A DNA stretch of 64,000 nucleotides. Origin: JADHMP01 sp016779985. Its GTDB lineage: Bacteria > Bacteroidota > Bacteroidia > Flavobacteriales > Flavobacteriaceae. Within the stretch, counting starts at the first letter, position 1, and every line of letters starts with the position of its first letter. The translations under genes were made by a program, and so were the position numbers. The notes beneath the pieces are model-generated. The model made no database searches. It worked only from the letters and a program-made list of their open reading frames with translations, and was not told where the DNA came from. The stretch covers positions 124,001 through 188,000 of the forward strand of contig JADHMP010000001.1 of the NCBI GenBank assembly GCA_016779985.1, written 5' to 3'. Below are positions 26,594 to 35,145 of the stretch, piece by piece.

Positions 26594-28258
26594 ATGATAT
26601 TGTCATTCATTAAAGAAACCCTCAAAATGGCTAAACCCTTCAGTGGATTAAAATTTTTGCTCTTTCCCCTTTTATTTCCAAACCTCCTAGCGGCTCAAGA
26701 AGTTGGACTCGATGAACAAATCAACGATGCATTTATGCCCATTGCTACTGCATGGGAAAATTTAGTTTTAACCCCCGTGCCAATTGGGAGTTATAATGTT
26801 CCACTAGTCTTAATATTGCTGGTAATTGGAGCCTCCTTTTTCACCCTTTATTTTAAATTTCCCAGTATTACCCAGTTTATCACAGCCATACAAACTGTTC
26901 GTGGAAAATACGACAGTGTAGACCACCATGAATCTGGTAATCCTGATTTGAGCGTGGCAGGTGATGTCATAGGAACTCTAAAAGATGAAAGTCAAACAGG
27001 AGAAGTTAGCCATTTTCAAGCTTTAGCCACTGCCGTTTCAGGCACTGTAGGTCTTGGCAATATAGCAGGCGTCGCAGTAGCTATTGCCTTAGGGGGGCCA
27101 GGAGCTACATTCTGGATGATAGTTTGTGGCTTGATAGGAATGGCAACCAAATTTGTTGAATGTACTTTAGGAGTAGCCTACAGAGATGTTGACGAAAATG
27201 GGATAGTTTATGGTGGTCCAATGTATTATTTATCCAAAGGACTAAAAGAAATTGGATATAGCAAATTGGGAATCATCCTCGGTTATGTTTTTGCTATTTT
27301 GTGTGTTGGTGCCTCTTTTGGTGGTGGCAATGCCTTTCAATCAAACCAAGCGGCAGTTCAAATTTCAACTCTCTTTGGTTTACAGGGAGGCGCTGTAGGG
27401 TTTCTTATTGGGCTGTGTTTAGCCGCTTTAGTGGGTGTAGTTATTATTGGTGGCATCAAAAGAATTGCCAGTATAACAGAAAAAATTGTACCCTTTATGG
27501 CAGGCATTTATGTTTTCGCTTCTTTAGTTATCATTTTCTCAAATTTCAGCTACATAGATGAAGCCATAGGACTAATTTTGAAAGGCGCGTTTACTCCTAT
27601 GGCTGGTATTGGCGGTGTTATGGGTGTTTTGATAGTGGGCTTTCAGCGTGCCGCCTTTTCTAATGAAGCTGGTGCTGGCTCTGCGGCTATTGCTCATGCT
27701 GCTGTGAAAACACGGTATTCCGCTTCAGAAGGAGTTGTGGCTTTATTAGAACCTTTTATTGATACTGTACTAATTTGTACCATGACTGCTTTAGTCATTA
27801 TCTTTTTTAATATTGATGGAAGCAATGTACAAAGTATTTTTACCTACGGAGGGGATGGAAGTAATGTCATTCTTAATGCCAACAATCAAAGCATAGGGGG
27901 CGTAGATCTTACTTCTATGGCATTTGATTCTGTACTACCAGGTTTTTCTTACGTTCTCACATTGGCCATAGTTCTGTTTGCCTTTTCAACCATGATTTCA
28001 TGGTCATACTATGGTTTGCAATCTTGGAAATTTCTTTTTGGAAAAGGTAAAACGGCAGATTTGATTTACAAAATCTTGTTTTTACTTTTTGTAGTTATTG
28101 GTTCTGCGGCAACCTTAGATGCAGTAATTAAATTTTCGGATGCCATGATTTTGGCTTTAGTTTTCCCCAATATGATTGGATTGCTTTTTCTATTCCCAAA
28201 AGTAAAATTAGCATTGAATGAATATCTTAATGCCATAAAAAACCTCAAGGAAAAGTGA
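26594..28258 (+). CDS. Sodium:alanine symporter family (AGCS) protein
   Basis: A 554-residue polytopic inner-membrane transporter that would import alanine or glycine with Na+. The family signature GGPGATFWMIVCGLIGMATKFVECTLGVAYRD is present, seen as GGPGATFWM and KFVECTLGV, along with FSNEAGAGSAAIAHAA and SWSYYGLQSW. An N-terminal hydrophobic stretch FLLFPLLFPNLLAAQE reads as a cleavable signal, a common feature of Bacteroidota members. The ATG at 26627 (MAKPFSG) is an equally good start. Confidence 0.92.
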   Translation: MILSFIKETLKMAKPFSGLKFLLFPLLFPNLLAAQEVGLDEQINDAFMPIATAWENLVLTPVPIGSYNVPLVLILLVIGASFFTLYFKFPSITQFITAIQTVRGKYDSVDHHESGNPDLSVAGDVIGTLKDESQTGEVSHFQALATAVSGTVGLGNIAGVAVAIALGGPGATFWMIVCGLIGMATKFVECTLGVAYRDVDENGIVYGGPMYYLSKGLKEIGYSKLGIILGYVFAILCVGASFGGGNAFQSNQAAVQISTLFGLQGGAVGFLIGLCLAALVGVVIIGGIKRIASITEKIVPFMAGIYVFASLVIIFSNFSYIDEAIGLILKGAFTPMAGIGGVMGVLIVGFQRAAFSNEAGAGSAAIAHAAVKTRYSASEGVVALLEPFIDTVLICTMTALVIIFFNIDGSNVQSIFTYGGDGSNVILNANNQSIGGVDLTSMAFDSVLPGFSYVLTLAIVLFAFSTMISWSYYGLQSWKFLFGKGKTADLIYKILFLLFVVIGSAATLDAVIKFSDAMILALVFPNMIGLLFLFPKVKLALNEYLNAIKNLKEK

Positions 28259-28262
28259 CCTA

Positions 28263-29090
28263 ATGTCGTTTTATCGCAGCCCCTTTTTTTTGTCAAGACC
28301 TCAACAATTGTCACTATTCATTGTCATATTATTAATTCTGCTAGTCTTTTTTTTTCGTGATCAATTTCAACCGGAGTTTAAGAACGAATTAGAGTTGGAG
28401 AAAATAGATGCAATTCAAAAAAAATGGGACAGTATGCAACAACATAGTTTAAGAAAGAAAACCAAAAAATGGCCGATAAACTTTAATTATTTATCAGATT
28501 ACCAATCTTATACCTTGGGCATTCCTCATGAAGCTTTTGACTTATTTCAGCATTACAGAGATGCAGGAGGGAAGGTGTCCAGTTTAAATCATTTCCAACA
28601 GATAACTAAAATATCTGACTCTATGGCATTAATTTTAGCACCATTTTTTAAAGTTCCTAATCGACAAAAGCTAACTACTAAAAGAATAGTTGAGGCAATT
28701 CAAATGGACCTTAACAAAGCAAACGAAGAAGATTTTGAAAAAATTTATGGCATTGGCCCAACACTCTCCAAACGAATAATAAAATATAGATCTTACTTGG
28801 GAGGGTTTACTTTATTAGATCAATGCTACGAAATCTATGGTCTAGATTCTGCAGTTGTTTCTTCAATAAAAAAATATTTTAAGATTATTTCTCCCCCTGT
28901 CATTGATAAAATAAATATCAATTCAGCTACCTTTTATGAATTGCAAAAAACCCCCTACATTGATAGGGCAAACGCAAAAAAAATAATTGCTTTTAGAACT
29001 GCAGAAGGAAACATAACCACAGATGATTTGAAGAAAGTTTTAAATGATTCGCTTCATAAAATAGAGAGAATAAAACTATATTTGTATTAA
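28263..29090 (+). CDS. Membrane-anchored helix-hairpin-helix protein (ComEA-like)
   Basis: 275 residues. One N-terminal membrane helix (about 16-32) is followed by a periplasmic part with several helix-hairpin-helix units: DLNKANEEDFEKIYGIGPTLSKRIIKYR (about 141-168), seen as IYGIGPTLSKRII, and ININSATFYELQKTPYIDRANAKKIIAFR further on. HhH units of this type bind DNA in the competence protein ComEA. It lies 4 bases after the symporter stop. DNA uptake is possible but unproven; such proteins are frequent in Bacteroidota of unknown competence. Confidence 0.8.
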   Translation: MSFYRSPFFLSRPQQLSLFIVILLILLVFFFRDQFQPEFKNELELEKIDAIQKKWDSMQQHSLRKKTKKWPINFNYLSDYQSYTLGIPHEAFDLFQHYRDAGGKVSSLNHFQQITKISDSMALILAPFFKVPNRQKLTTKRIVEAIQMDLNKANEEDFEKIYGIGPTLSKRIIKYRSYLGGFTLLDQCYEIYGLDSAVVSSIKKYFKIISPPVIDKININSATFYELQKTPYIDRANAKKIIAFRTAEGNITTDDLKKVLNDSLHKIERIKLYLY

Positions 29091-29099
29091 AAATAAGCT

Positions 29100-30260
29100 A
29101 TGTTAGAGGTTGATATATCTCCGAATTTGCAATCCGAAACTGAAAAAATGGTTTTCTCTGCAGCCCATGATTTTGCTGTCCAGCACATCAAAAATCATGT
29201 TATGGAGTGGGACGAAGTTCAATATTTTCCAAAAGAACTTTTTGAAAAAGCGGGTAAATTAGGTTTCACCGGAATGCTAATTCCAGAAGTTTATGGAGGT
29301 TCAGGGATGGGGTATTTAGAATATGTTGCAATGATAGATGCCATTTCTCAGATAGACCCCTCTATCGGTTTATCGTTGGCTGCTCACAATTCTTTATGTA
29401 CCAATCATATTTATCTTTTTGGTGACGAAGCTCAACGTATGCGCTGGCTGCCTCAGCTATGTGATGGATCAGCAATAGGCGCTTGGGGTTTGACAGAATA
29501 TAATACGGGTTCAGATGCAAAGAATATGCAAACTACAGCAAAGAAACAAGGAGATCAATGGGTGCTAAATGGAACCAAAAATTTCATTACTCATGGAAAG
29601 TCTGGAGACTTGGCAGTTGTGATTGCTCGTCATGGTGAAAAGGGAGACAATAGAGGCATGACTGCATTTGTTGTTGAAGCAGGAACCATAGGATTCAAAT
29701 CAGGAAAAAAAGAAAATAAATTGGGAATGCGTGCTTCAGAAACAGCCGAAATGGTTTTTGATCAATGTGTGATCCCAGACAGTAATAGGCTAGGTGCTGT
29801 TGGTGATGGGTTTTATCAAGCGATGAAAATATTAGACGGAGGTAGAATTTCCATTGCAGCCCTTTCATTAGGCGTTGCACGAGGTGCCTTTAAAGCAGCT
29901 CTCCAATATTCACAGGAACGTCAACAATTTGGTAAACCCATAAGCAGTTTCCAAGCAATCTCTTTTCAGTTGGCTGAAATGGCAACAGAAATTGAAGCCG
30001 CAAGCTTGCTCACGTTGAAAGCCTCAGAAATGAAAAATAGAGGTGAGGCTGTCACTCAAGCTGGCGCTATGGCTAAATTATATGCTTCTGAAACGGCAGT
30101 GAAAGTTTCTGGAAAGGCAGTTCAAATTCACGGGGGATATGGTTTTGTTAAAGACTTTCCCGTTGAAAAATTCTTCCGAGATGCAAAACTTTGCACTATA
30201 GGTGAAGGGACAAGTGAAATTCAAAAATTAGTGATTTCTAGAAACCTTTTAAAAGATTAG
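29100..30260 (+). CDS. Acyl-CoA dehydrogenase
   Basis: Flavin-dependent enzyme of 386 residues that introduces the alpha-beta double bond in an acyl-CoA. Signatures are GAWGLTEYNTGSDAKNMQTTA (FAD/substrate loop, seen as AWGLTEYNTGSD), YSQERQQFGKPISSFQAI and the C-terminal IHGGYGFVKDFPVEKFFRDAK. The catalytic base is Glu369 in GEGTSEIQ, the short-chain/butyryl type position. It could act in fatty acid or amino acid degradation. No electron-transfer flavoprotein gene is nearby. Confidence 0.94.
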   Translation: MLEVDISPNLQSETEKMVFSAAHDFAVQHIKNHVMEWDEVQYFPKELFEKAGKLGFTGMLIPEVYGGSGMGYLEYVAMIDAISQIDPSIGLSLAAHNSLCTNHIYLFGDEAQRMRWLPQLCDGSAIGAWGLTEYNTGSDAKNMQTTAKKQGDQWVLNGTKNFITHGKSGDLAVVIARHGEKGDNRGMTAFVVEAGTIGFKSGKKENKLGMRASETAEMVFDQCVIPDSNRLGAVGDGFYQAMKILDGGRISIAALSLGVARGAFKAALQYSQERQQFGKPISSFQAISFQLAEMATEIEAASLLTLKASEMKNRGEAVTQAGAMAKLYASETAVKVSGKAVQIHGGYGFVKDFPVEKFFRDAKLCTIGEGTSEIQKLVISRNLLKD

Positions 30261-30283
30261 TTAGAAATTATCAATAACATCCT

Positions 30284-30291
30284 TATATTTG
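30284..30291 (+). promoter_or_regulatory. -7 box (TATATTTG) for rpsU
   Basis: A perfect TAnnTTTG on the plus strand, 27 bases before the rpsU ATG. It gives a short leader and would drive rpsU, the recombinase and hpf. Confidence 0.5.
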
Positions 30292-30318
30292 CCCTCTCTA
30301 AAAACGAGATAAAGAATT

Positions 30319-30513
30319 ATGTTGATTATACCAATAAAAGAAGGAGAAAATATTGACAGAGCGCTCAAGCGTTTCAAGAGAAAATTTGATAAGACTGGAG
30401 CTATGCGACAACTCAGAACTCGCAAACAGTTTACTAAACCCTCTGTCAAGGAACGTCAGAAATTATTGAAAGCCCAATATATTCAAAAGCTAAAAGACGC
30501 TGAAAACAGTTAA
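30319..30513 (+). CDS. rpsU: 30S ribosomal protein S21
   Basis: A basic 64-residue protein with the S21 pattern: IPIKEGENIDRALKRFKRKFDKTGAMRQLRTRKQFTKPS, seen as ENIDRALKRFKRK and RTRKQFTKPS. In Bacteroidota S21 sits near the 3' end of 16S rRNA, and the lineage uses few Shine-Dalgarno contacts. First gene of a conserved flavobacterial run with xerC-like and hpf genes. Confidence 0.95.
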   Translation: MLIIPIKEGENIDRALKRFKRKFDKTGAMRQLRTRKQFTKPSVKERQKLLKAQYIQKLKDAENS

Positions 30514-30584
30514 GGCAGTCATTTAGAAAAAAATTAACGTCGCTGTATTTTATAAGTTCTTAACTTTGGAATACAGTTTTTTTT

Positions 30585-31478
30585 ATGTCGATTTTTAAGT
30601 TTATAGATTTTATTGCCCTTGAGAAAAAAGGATCCATACACACTCAAAAAGCATACAAAAAGAACTTAGAGGAATTCCAAGCTTTTTTAGAAGAAACCTT
30701 TGCTCATAAAGATTTAAATAAAGCGATCTATCCAGAAATCCGTAATTGGATTGTATGTCTCATAGAAAAAGGGAATAGCACTAGGACTGTCAACAGAAAA
30801 CTTTCAGTATTAAGATCGTATTATAAATTTCTGCTCCACATTGGTGACATAGAGAGTTCACCTATGCAAAAACATCAACCCTTGAAGACGTCTAAAAAAA
30901 TTGCAATGCCATTTTCAGAAGACGAAATCAAACAAGTTTTAGAAGAAGAGAATTTTACACCAGATTTTCTTGGAACCCTTCAAAGAACCCTAATTGCCCT
31001 ATTGTATTTTACAGGGATGCGAAGAAGTGAATTGATTCATCTCAAGCAGAGTAGTTATGACCAAAAAGCTAGCGTGCTGAAAGTGTTGGGCAAAAGAAAT
31101 AAGGAAAGAATAATTCCCATCCTGCCAGAGATGGAAGCCCTTTTGAACACCTACATTGAAGTGAAAAATAAAGCGCTTTTAACTAATCCTGAATTTCTTC
31201 TGATTTCAGAAAAGGGAGAGAAACTGAGTGAATATTTTGTATATAAGACCGTAAATGATTACTTTAATAAAGTTTCAACTAAACTTAAGAAAAGCCCTCA
31301 TATGATTCGTCATAGCTTTGCTACCCACCTACTCGATCGAGGAGCTGACTTGAATTCTATAAAAGAGCTGTTGGGGCATTCAAGCATTGCCTCCACACAA
31401 GTATATACACATAGCAGTTTGTCTCAAATTCAATCGATTTATGAAAAAACACACCCGAGAGGAAAAAATAAATCCTAA
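30585..31478 (+). CDS. xerC: Tyrosine site-specific recombinase (XerC/D-like)
   Basis: 297 residues with an N-terminal core-binding domain (about 1-90) and a C-terminal catalytic domain. All catalytic residues are visible: Arg146 in TGMRRSE, a lysine in LGKRNKERI (170-173), His239 and Arg242 in PHMIRHSF, His265 in LGHSS and the nucleophile Tyr274 in TQVYTH. Length and position between rpsU and hpf indicate the chromosomal dimer-resolution type rather than a mobile integrase. I cannot separate XerC from XerD by sequence alone. Confidence 0.9.
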   Translation: MSIFKFIDFIALEKKGSIHTQKAYKKNLEEFQAFLEETFAHKDLNKAIYPEIRNWIVCLIEKGNSTRTVNRKLSVLRSYYKFLLHIGDIESSPMQKHQPLKTSKKIAMPFSEDEIKQVLEEENFTPDFLGTLQRTLIALLYFTGMRRSELIHLKQSSYDQKASVLKVLGKRNKERIIPILPEMEALLNTYIEVKNKALLTNPEFLLISEKGEKLSEYFVYKTVNDYFNKVSTKLKKSPHMIRHSFATHLLDRGADLNSIKELLGHSSIASTQVYTHSSLSQIQSIYEKTHPRGKNKS

Positions 31479-31489
31479 ATATCTAAATT

Positions 31490-31786
31490 ATGAACATCGA
31501 ATTTCAAGCCATCAACTATGTTGCAGATCAAAAATTGATAGACTACGCTCAGAAGCGTGTTGAAAAACTAGCCCATTTTTTTGATCCTATTATTACCACC
31601 CAATTATTTACCAAAGTTGAAAAAAACGATGATAGGTTGAATAAATTTGTAGAACTTAAACTTGTTGTTCCAGGAGAAAACATGATAGTTAAGAAAACAG
31701 CAAAGAGCTTTGAGGCAGCAATTTCTGCCGCAGTAGAAGCAGCCAAAAGAGTTTTAAAAAAACATAAGGAAAAAATTAGAGACTGA
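31490..31786 (+). CDS. hpf: Ribosome hibernation-promoting factor (HPF/RaiA family, short form)
   Basis: 98 residues with the beta-alpha-beta-beta-beta-alpha pattern of the YfiA/HPF domain, including FEAAISAAVEAAKRVLKKHKEK near the C-terminus, seen as FEAAISAAVEAA. It binds the 30S decoding region and stabilises idle ribosomes. It lacks the C-terminal dimerisation domain of long HPF. It lies 11 bases after the recombinase gene. Confidence 0.92.
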   Translation: MNIEFQAINYVADQKLIDYAQKRVEKLAHFFDPIITTQLFTKVEKNDDRLNKFVELKLVVPGENMIVKKTAKSFEAAISAAVEAAKRVLKKHKEKIRD

Positions 31787-31870
31787 GCCATCCACCTTTT
31801 TGATTTTTTATTTTGAAAGCAAAAAAAATAGCATTTAATTTGCACACGATTTTGCAATAAAATCAATAAA

Positions 31871-31944
31871 GCCGATGTAGCTCAGCTGGCTAGAGCAGCT
31901 GATTTGTAATCAGCAGGTCGTGGGTTCGAGTCCCTCCATCGGCT
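31871..31944 (+). tRNA. tRNA-Thr (anticodon TGT)
   Basis: Cloverleaf read by eye. The acceptor GCCGATG (31871-31877) pairs with CATCGGC (31937-31943). The anticodon stem GCTGA/TCAGC encloses loop TTTGTAA, and the T-arm is GTGGGTTCGAGTCCC. No CCA is encoded. Confidence 0.95.
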
Positions 31945-31974
31945 CTAGAAAATTGCAGTTTCGTAAGTTTTATA

Positions 31975-32056
31975 GGGGAGATACTCAAGCGGCCAACGAG
32001 GACAGACTGTAAATCTGTTGGTTTTACCTTCGCAGGTTCGAATCCTGCTCTCCCCA
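31975..32056 (+). tRNA. tRNA-Tyr (anticodon GTA)
   Basis: The acceptor GGGGAGA (31975-31981) pairs with TCTCCCC (32049-32055). The anticodon stem ACAGA/TCTGT encloses loop CTGTAAA. A long variable arm, as expected for tRNA-Tyr, precedes the T-arm GCAGGTTCGAATCCTGC. Confidence 0.95.
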
Positions 32057-32082
32057 CACTAGTGAATGTATTTCAAAAAAAG

Positions 32083-32090
32083 TATATTTG
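32083..32090 (+). promoter_or_regulatory. -7 box (TATATTTG) inside the tRNA cluster
   Basis: A perfect TAnnTTTG between tRNA-Tyr and tRNA-Gly, 33 bases before the mature 5' end of tRNA-Gly. It suggests a second promoter for the last two tRNAs. Confidence 0.4.
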
Positions 32091-32123
32091 CCTTTCTGAT
32101 GTGCCAACATAAAAGTATAAAAA

Positions 32124-32196
32124 GCGAGAGTAGCTCAGTTGGTAGAGCGTCAGCCTTCCAAGCTGAATGTCGCCGGTTCGAACCCGGTCTCTCGCT
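32124..32196 (+). tRNA. tRNA-Gly (anticodon TCC)
   Basis: The acceptor GCGAGAG (32124-32130) pairs with CTCTCGC (32189-32195). The anticodon stem TCAGC/GCTGA encloses loop CTTCCAA. The T-arm is CCGGTTCGAACCCGG. Confidence 0.95.
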
Positions 32197-32206
32197 CTTT
32201 TTTTTT

Positions 32207-32278
32207 GCCGATGTAGCTCAGGGGTAGAGCGTTTCCTTGGTAAGGAAGAGGTCACGAGTTCAAATCTCGTCATTGGCT
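32207..32278 (+). tRNA. tRNA-Thr (anticodon GGT)
   Basis: The acceptor GCCGATG (32207-32213) pairs with CATTGGC (32271-32277) with one G-T pair. The anticodon loop TTGGTAA sits on stem TTTCC/GGAAG. It is the last tRNA before a terminator. Confidence 0.94.
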
Positions 32279-32296
32279 CATTGTAAATCAATAAGT

Positions 32297-32324
32297 GAGG
32301 AGCACTTTTAAGCTCCTTTTTTTT
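32297..32324 (+). terminator. Intrinsic terminator of the tRNA cluster
   Basis: Stem AGGAGC (32298-32303) / GCTCCT (32312-32317) with an 8-base loop, followed by T residues to 32324. It closes the plus-strand rpsU-tRNA unit and separates it from the convergent minus-strand block. Confidence 0.8.
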
Positions 32325-32350
32325 ACTAAGGTTTTTCTAGAATTTTCTTA

Positions 32351-33415
32351 TTAGTCAAGATACTTTATAATAGAAACAGATAATTGAATAATATCATCAA
32401 TTTCTTTTTCAACGCTCTTTACATCATTAGTTTTTATTCCAGAGTAGCGATAAGCGTTTGTGTTAAGATTATAAATCAGCTTATCTTTGAATGCAAAAAC
32501 AATTTTTTCTTCACTGAACAAAATTTTAAGTATAGCTTTTCTCTTGGCCAGTTTTATGAGTTTTAGTTGCACAGCTGGACTCAAATTTTTGATTATTTCT
32601 GCTTTTTTTTCGCTTCTTTTACCTTGATAATCAAACTTAAAAAGTGTATTAAACTCTTGAGATTCAAGCTGTAATTCTTTGCTATTAAAGTTGCTAAAAA
32701 AACCACCCGCAATCTCAGGAGTCAATAAAAAATTTACATTTAGTTTTTTATTTAAGTTTATGATTATATAATGTATATGTTTGGTGATATACTTATTTTT
32801 TTTCCCACTTCTTCTCTTGAGTTTAAATTCATAAACTCCAGATTTAAAATAATAATTTTTATGGTCCACTTTTTTCATTCCTATAAATTCATCATCTACT
32901 CCAACTATAACATCACCTGAGAAAATAATTGGATATTGTGAATTTAAAATTTTTGCTTTGTTATGGCTTGGTTTATAATCATATAGCCACCCTTTCATTT
33001 GTGCTATGTTTTGTTTGACTAAGTCTTTAACAACAGCATTATAATTGAATGTAACATATCGAAAAAAGGGAACTGTTAGAAAAGCAAAAAAAAGCAAGCT
33101 AGTGCCTAATATACCTTCCCCTAAATTGAAAAAAGGTTTCATCAACAAAATAATGATCAATAAGATGCAACACCCCAAAATATAAAGAGTAAGCCAGCCT
33201 ATTTTATGCTTAAAAGGATGTGTTTTATTTGAAATCAAGAAATAATGCGCTGCCATAAGCTGTTTCATGTTGGTGCTGATGACCTTTTGTTCTTTTAATG
33301 AAATTTGTTCTTCTGGAAATGAAGAAATTCCTTCTAAACTTTTTGTTGCACTATCATATTGTTCTTGAGAATAGGGCAATCCGTAAAAAATCGCAGGAAA
33401 TCTTCTTTTTACCAT
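32351..33415 (-). CDS. DUF3137-like membrane protein, partner of LemA
   Basis: 354 residues with two adjacent membrane helices (about 73-95 and 100-118). The soluble C-terminal part resembles DUF3137. It has a DHKNYYFKSGVYEFKLKRR segment in the place of the usual FKGLFF core, then LESQEFNTLFKFDYQG, a leucine-rich AVQLKLIKLAKRKAI helix and EKIVFAFKD. DUF3137 genes are often beside lemA, and here the start is 3 bases after the lemA stop. The family match is by pattern only and fairly remote. Function is unknown; a membrane role with LemA is likely. Confidence 0.6.
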   Translation of the reverse strand: MVKRRFPAIFYGLPYSQEQYDSATKSLEGISSFPEEQISLKEQKVISTNMKQLMAAHYFLISNKTHPFKHKIGWLTLYILGCCILLIIILLMKPFFNLGEGILGTSLLFFAFLTVPFFRYVTFNYNAVVKDLVKQNIAQMKGWLYDYKPSHNKAKILNSQYPIIFSGDVIVGVDDEFIGMKKVDHKNYYFKSGVYEFKLKRRSGKKNKYITKHIHYIIINLNKKLNVNFLLTPEIAGGFFSNFNSKELQLESQEFNTLFKFDYQGKRSEKKAEIIKNLSPAVQLKLIKLAKRKAILKILFSEEKIVFAFKDKLIYNLNTNAYRYSGIKTNDVKSVEKEIDDIIQLSVSIIKYLD

Positions 33416-33418
33416 TTC

Positions 33419-33979
33419 CTAAAAATCAATGGATATATTTTTAGGACTTTTTTCATCCATTTCAAACAACTTTTTTCGATTAAAACTGAACATAGAAGCG
33501 AAAATCATTGAAGGAAAAACTTCAGTTTTTGTATTGTATCTGTTGACACTTTCATTATATATCCTTCTGGCAGCAGCAATCTGATCTTCCGTTTCCTCCA
33601 AGGCCTCTTGAAGTTCCAAGAAATTTTGACTGGCTTTTAAATCTGGATAGTTTTCAGAAACAGCAAAGATTGACTTTAAGCTTTCTTGCAACATATTTTC
33701 TCCCTTTGCTAATGCTGAAATATCCTTATTCGATGAAGCATTCATTATCGAGGTCCTTGCTTTAGTAAGCGCTTTAAGCAATCCTTCTTCGTGCTTCATA
33801 TAGCCTTTAACCATTTCTATTAAGTTAGGTATTAAGTCCACCTTTCTTTTTATTTGAACATCAATCGATGAGTATGTTTTTTCAACATCGTTCCTTAGAC
33901 GAACTAAAGAATTATAAGTATATATAACAATTAAAAAGATTAATACAGAAAAACCTAGTAATATTTGTATGAGTTCCAT
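33419..33979 (-). CDS. lemA: LemA family protein
   Basis: 186 residues. An N-terminal membrane helix (about 5-24) is followed by a coiled helical bundle with the family signature YNSLVRLRNDVEKTYSSIDVQIKRKVDLIPNLIEMVKGY, seen as VQIKRKVDLIPNLIE, then YNESVNRYNTKTEVFPSMIFA. LemA proteins are inner-membrane anchored and of uncertain function. It forms an operon with the DUF3137-like gene, and an unknown exported protein lies 45 bases upstream on the same strand. Confidence 0.92.
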   Translation of the reverse strand: MELIQILLGFSVLIFLIVIYTYNSLVRLRNDVEKTYSSIDVQIKRKVDLIPNLIEMVKGYMKHEEGLLKALTKARTSIMNASSNKDISALAKGENMLQESLKSIFAVSENYPDLKASQNFLELQEALEETEDQIAAARRIYNESVNRYNTKTEVFPSMIFASMFSFNRKKLFEMDEKSPKNISIDF

Positions 33980-34024
33980 TAGAATGTTTTGAGGTTAAAG
34001 TATTAATTTTTCTTTTGATTTATG

Positions 34025-35014
34025 TTAATTCGGAATTAGTTTTTTCAGCTTTGATATTTTAATAAAATTATTTTCTACTATTAGATTTTGGATTAATTCT
34101 GACAATTCTTCCATTGGCATTTTTTGGTTTTGAAGTTTGTTAAACTCTTTTTGGAATTGAATAGTTTTACTCATTCCAGAATAGTCTTCCGATAACATTG
34201 TTTCTTTAAAAGTATACTGTTTGACTAATCCACGAATTATTTTGGGGCAATTTTCATTTAAGGTTGAGTTCAGTTCACTGTAGATTCTGTGTTCACTAAA
34301 ATTTTCTTTCATAAAAATCGTTTCATTATCGTCTTGATATTGAAAATCCATTAAATAGGAATGGCTATAAGAGTAAATAAAAAAAGGATAGCTTGCACCC
34401 GGAGAATAATAATATTTAAGAATACTACTCCCACCGCTACTAATGGCTATCGAACTCCCAGAACGTTGATCAACATGAACTAATTCTCCTGCTTTATTAA
34501 AATAGAAAGCCAACCCCCCATCAGCTTCAAAATAGTCACCCTTATATTTAAAAAAAAATTGTTCTCCCTCATCTTCAATGTCAAACTCATTAGGGTTTAC
34601 TAAATAATTATCGCCATTTTTATCCTTAAACAATTCATACCGAACATAGTGGAGTTTACTTTTTTCAATCTCACTATATAGATCTCTTATTTTTTGTATT
34701 TCTTCTTTCTCATTGTCAGGTTTATAAAGAATATTTTCAAAATTCAATACGCACGTTGAAGTGCATGTTATAGGGGTTTTATTAATATTATTACTTGTAT
34801 CATAATCTAGGTTGGTGTTTGATGAATTTGATAAAACCAATGATGTTTTTAAGTCCTTATATTTTCCTAAAACCTTAGTCTCTACCCTTTCTTCTTTTCC
34901 TGTATGATTGTTTTTTTTTTCTTCACTCAGCCTTCTAAGGGGTATTTTTCCACCATTAAAAATCAAGCTGTTTAAGAATAAAAAAGCTAAAATGGCCAAG
35001 AAGTTGAAATTCAT
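34025..35014 (-). CDS. Unknown exported protein upstream of lemA
   Basis: I do not recognise this protein. From the ATG at 35014 it has 329 residues. The first 20 are a signal-peptide-like stretch (MNFNFLAILAFLFLNSLIFN), followed by a charged linker and a region rich in Asn, Ser, Lys and Tyr. A CTSTC pair (about 83-87) could form a disulfide. Around the middle, residues DGGLAFYFNKAGELVHVDQRSGSS, seen as DGGLAFYFNKAGELVHVDQ, resemble a beta-rich fold; the C-terminal third is helical and charged. A TTG start at 35053 is possible but coincides with a promoter-like TATATTTA. It is probably co-transcribed with lemA. Confidence 0.6.
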   Translation of the reverse strand: MNFNFLAILAFLFLNSLIFNGGKIPLRRLSEEKKNNHTGKEERVETKVLGKYKDLKTSLVLSNSSNTNLDYDTSNNINKTPITCTSTCVLNFENILYKPDNEKEEIQKIRDLYSEIEKSKLHYVRYELFKDKNGDNYLVNPNEFDIEDEGEQFFFKYKGDYFEADGGLAFYFNKAGELVHVDQRSGSSIAISSGGSSILKYYYSPGASYPFFIYSYSHSYLMDFQYQDDNETIFMKENFSEHRIYSELNSTLNENCPKIIRGLVKQYTFKETMLSEDYSGMSKTIQFQKEFNKLQNQKMPMEELSELIQNLIVENNFIKISKLKKLIPN

Positions 35015-35145
35015 TTTATTGAAATTGGTATACGGCCCTCTAAATATATACAATTTATTGACGTTAACTCTATTTTAATTAGGTACTCAAAGTTTAATAA
35101 AATTATAAAGATACCCTTAATGCATTGGCTCAACTACCTCATGGA

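Noticed and set aside
30585..31478. XerC/D-like gene as a sign of a mobile element next to the tRNA cluster
   Set aside because: Its place between rpsU and hpf is the standard flavobacterial order and the protein has housekeeping length, so it is not evidence for an integrated element.
32073..32291. A 72-residue minus-strand open frame across the tRNA cluster
   Set aside because: It lies over tRNA-Gly and tRNA-Thr(GGT), whose cloverleafs are complete, so the frame is a chance antisense reading.
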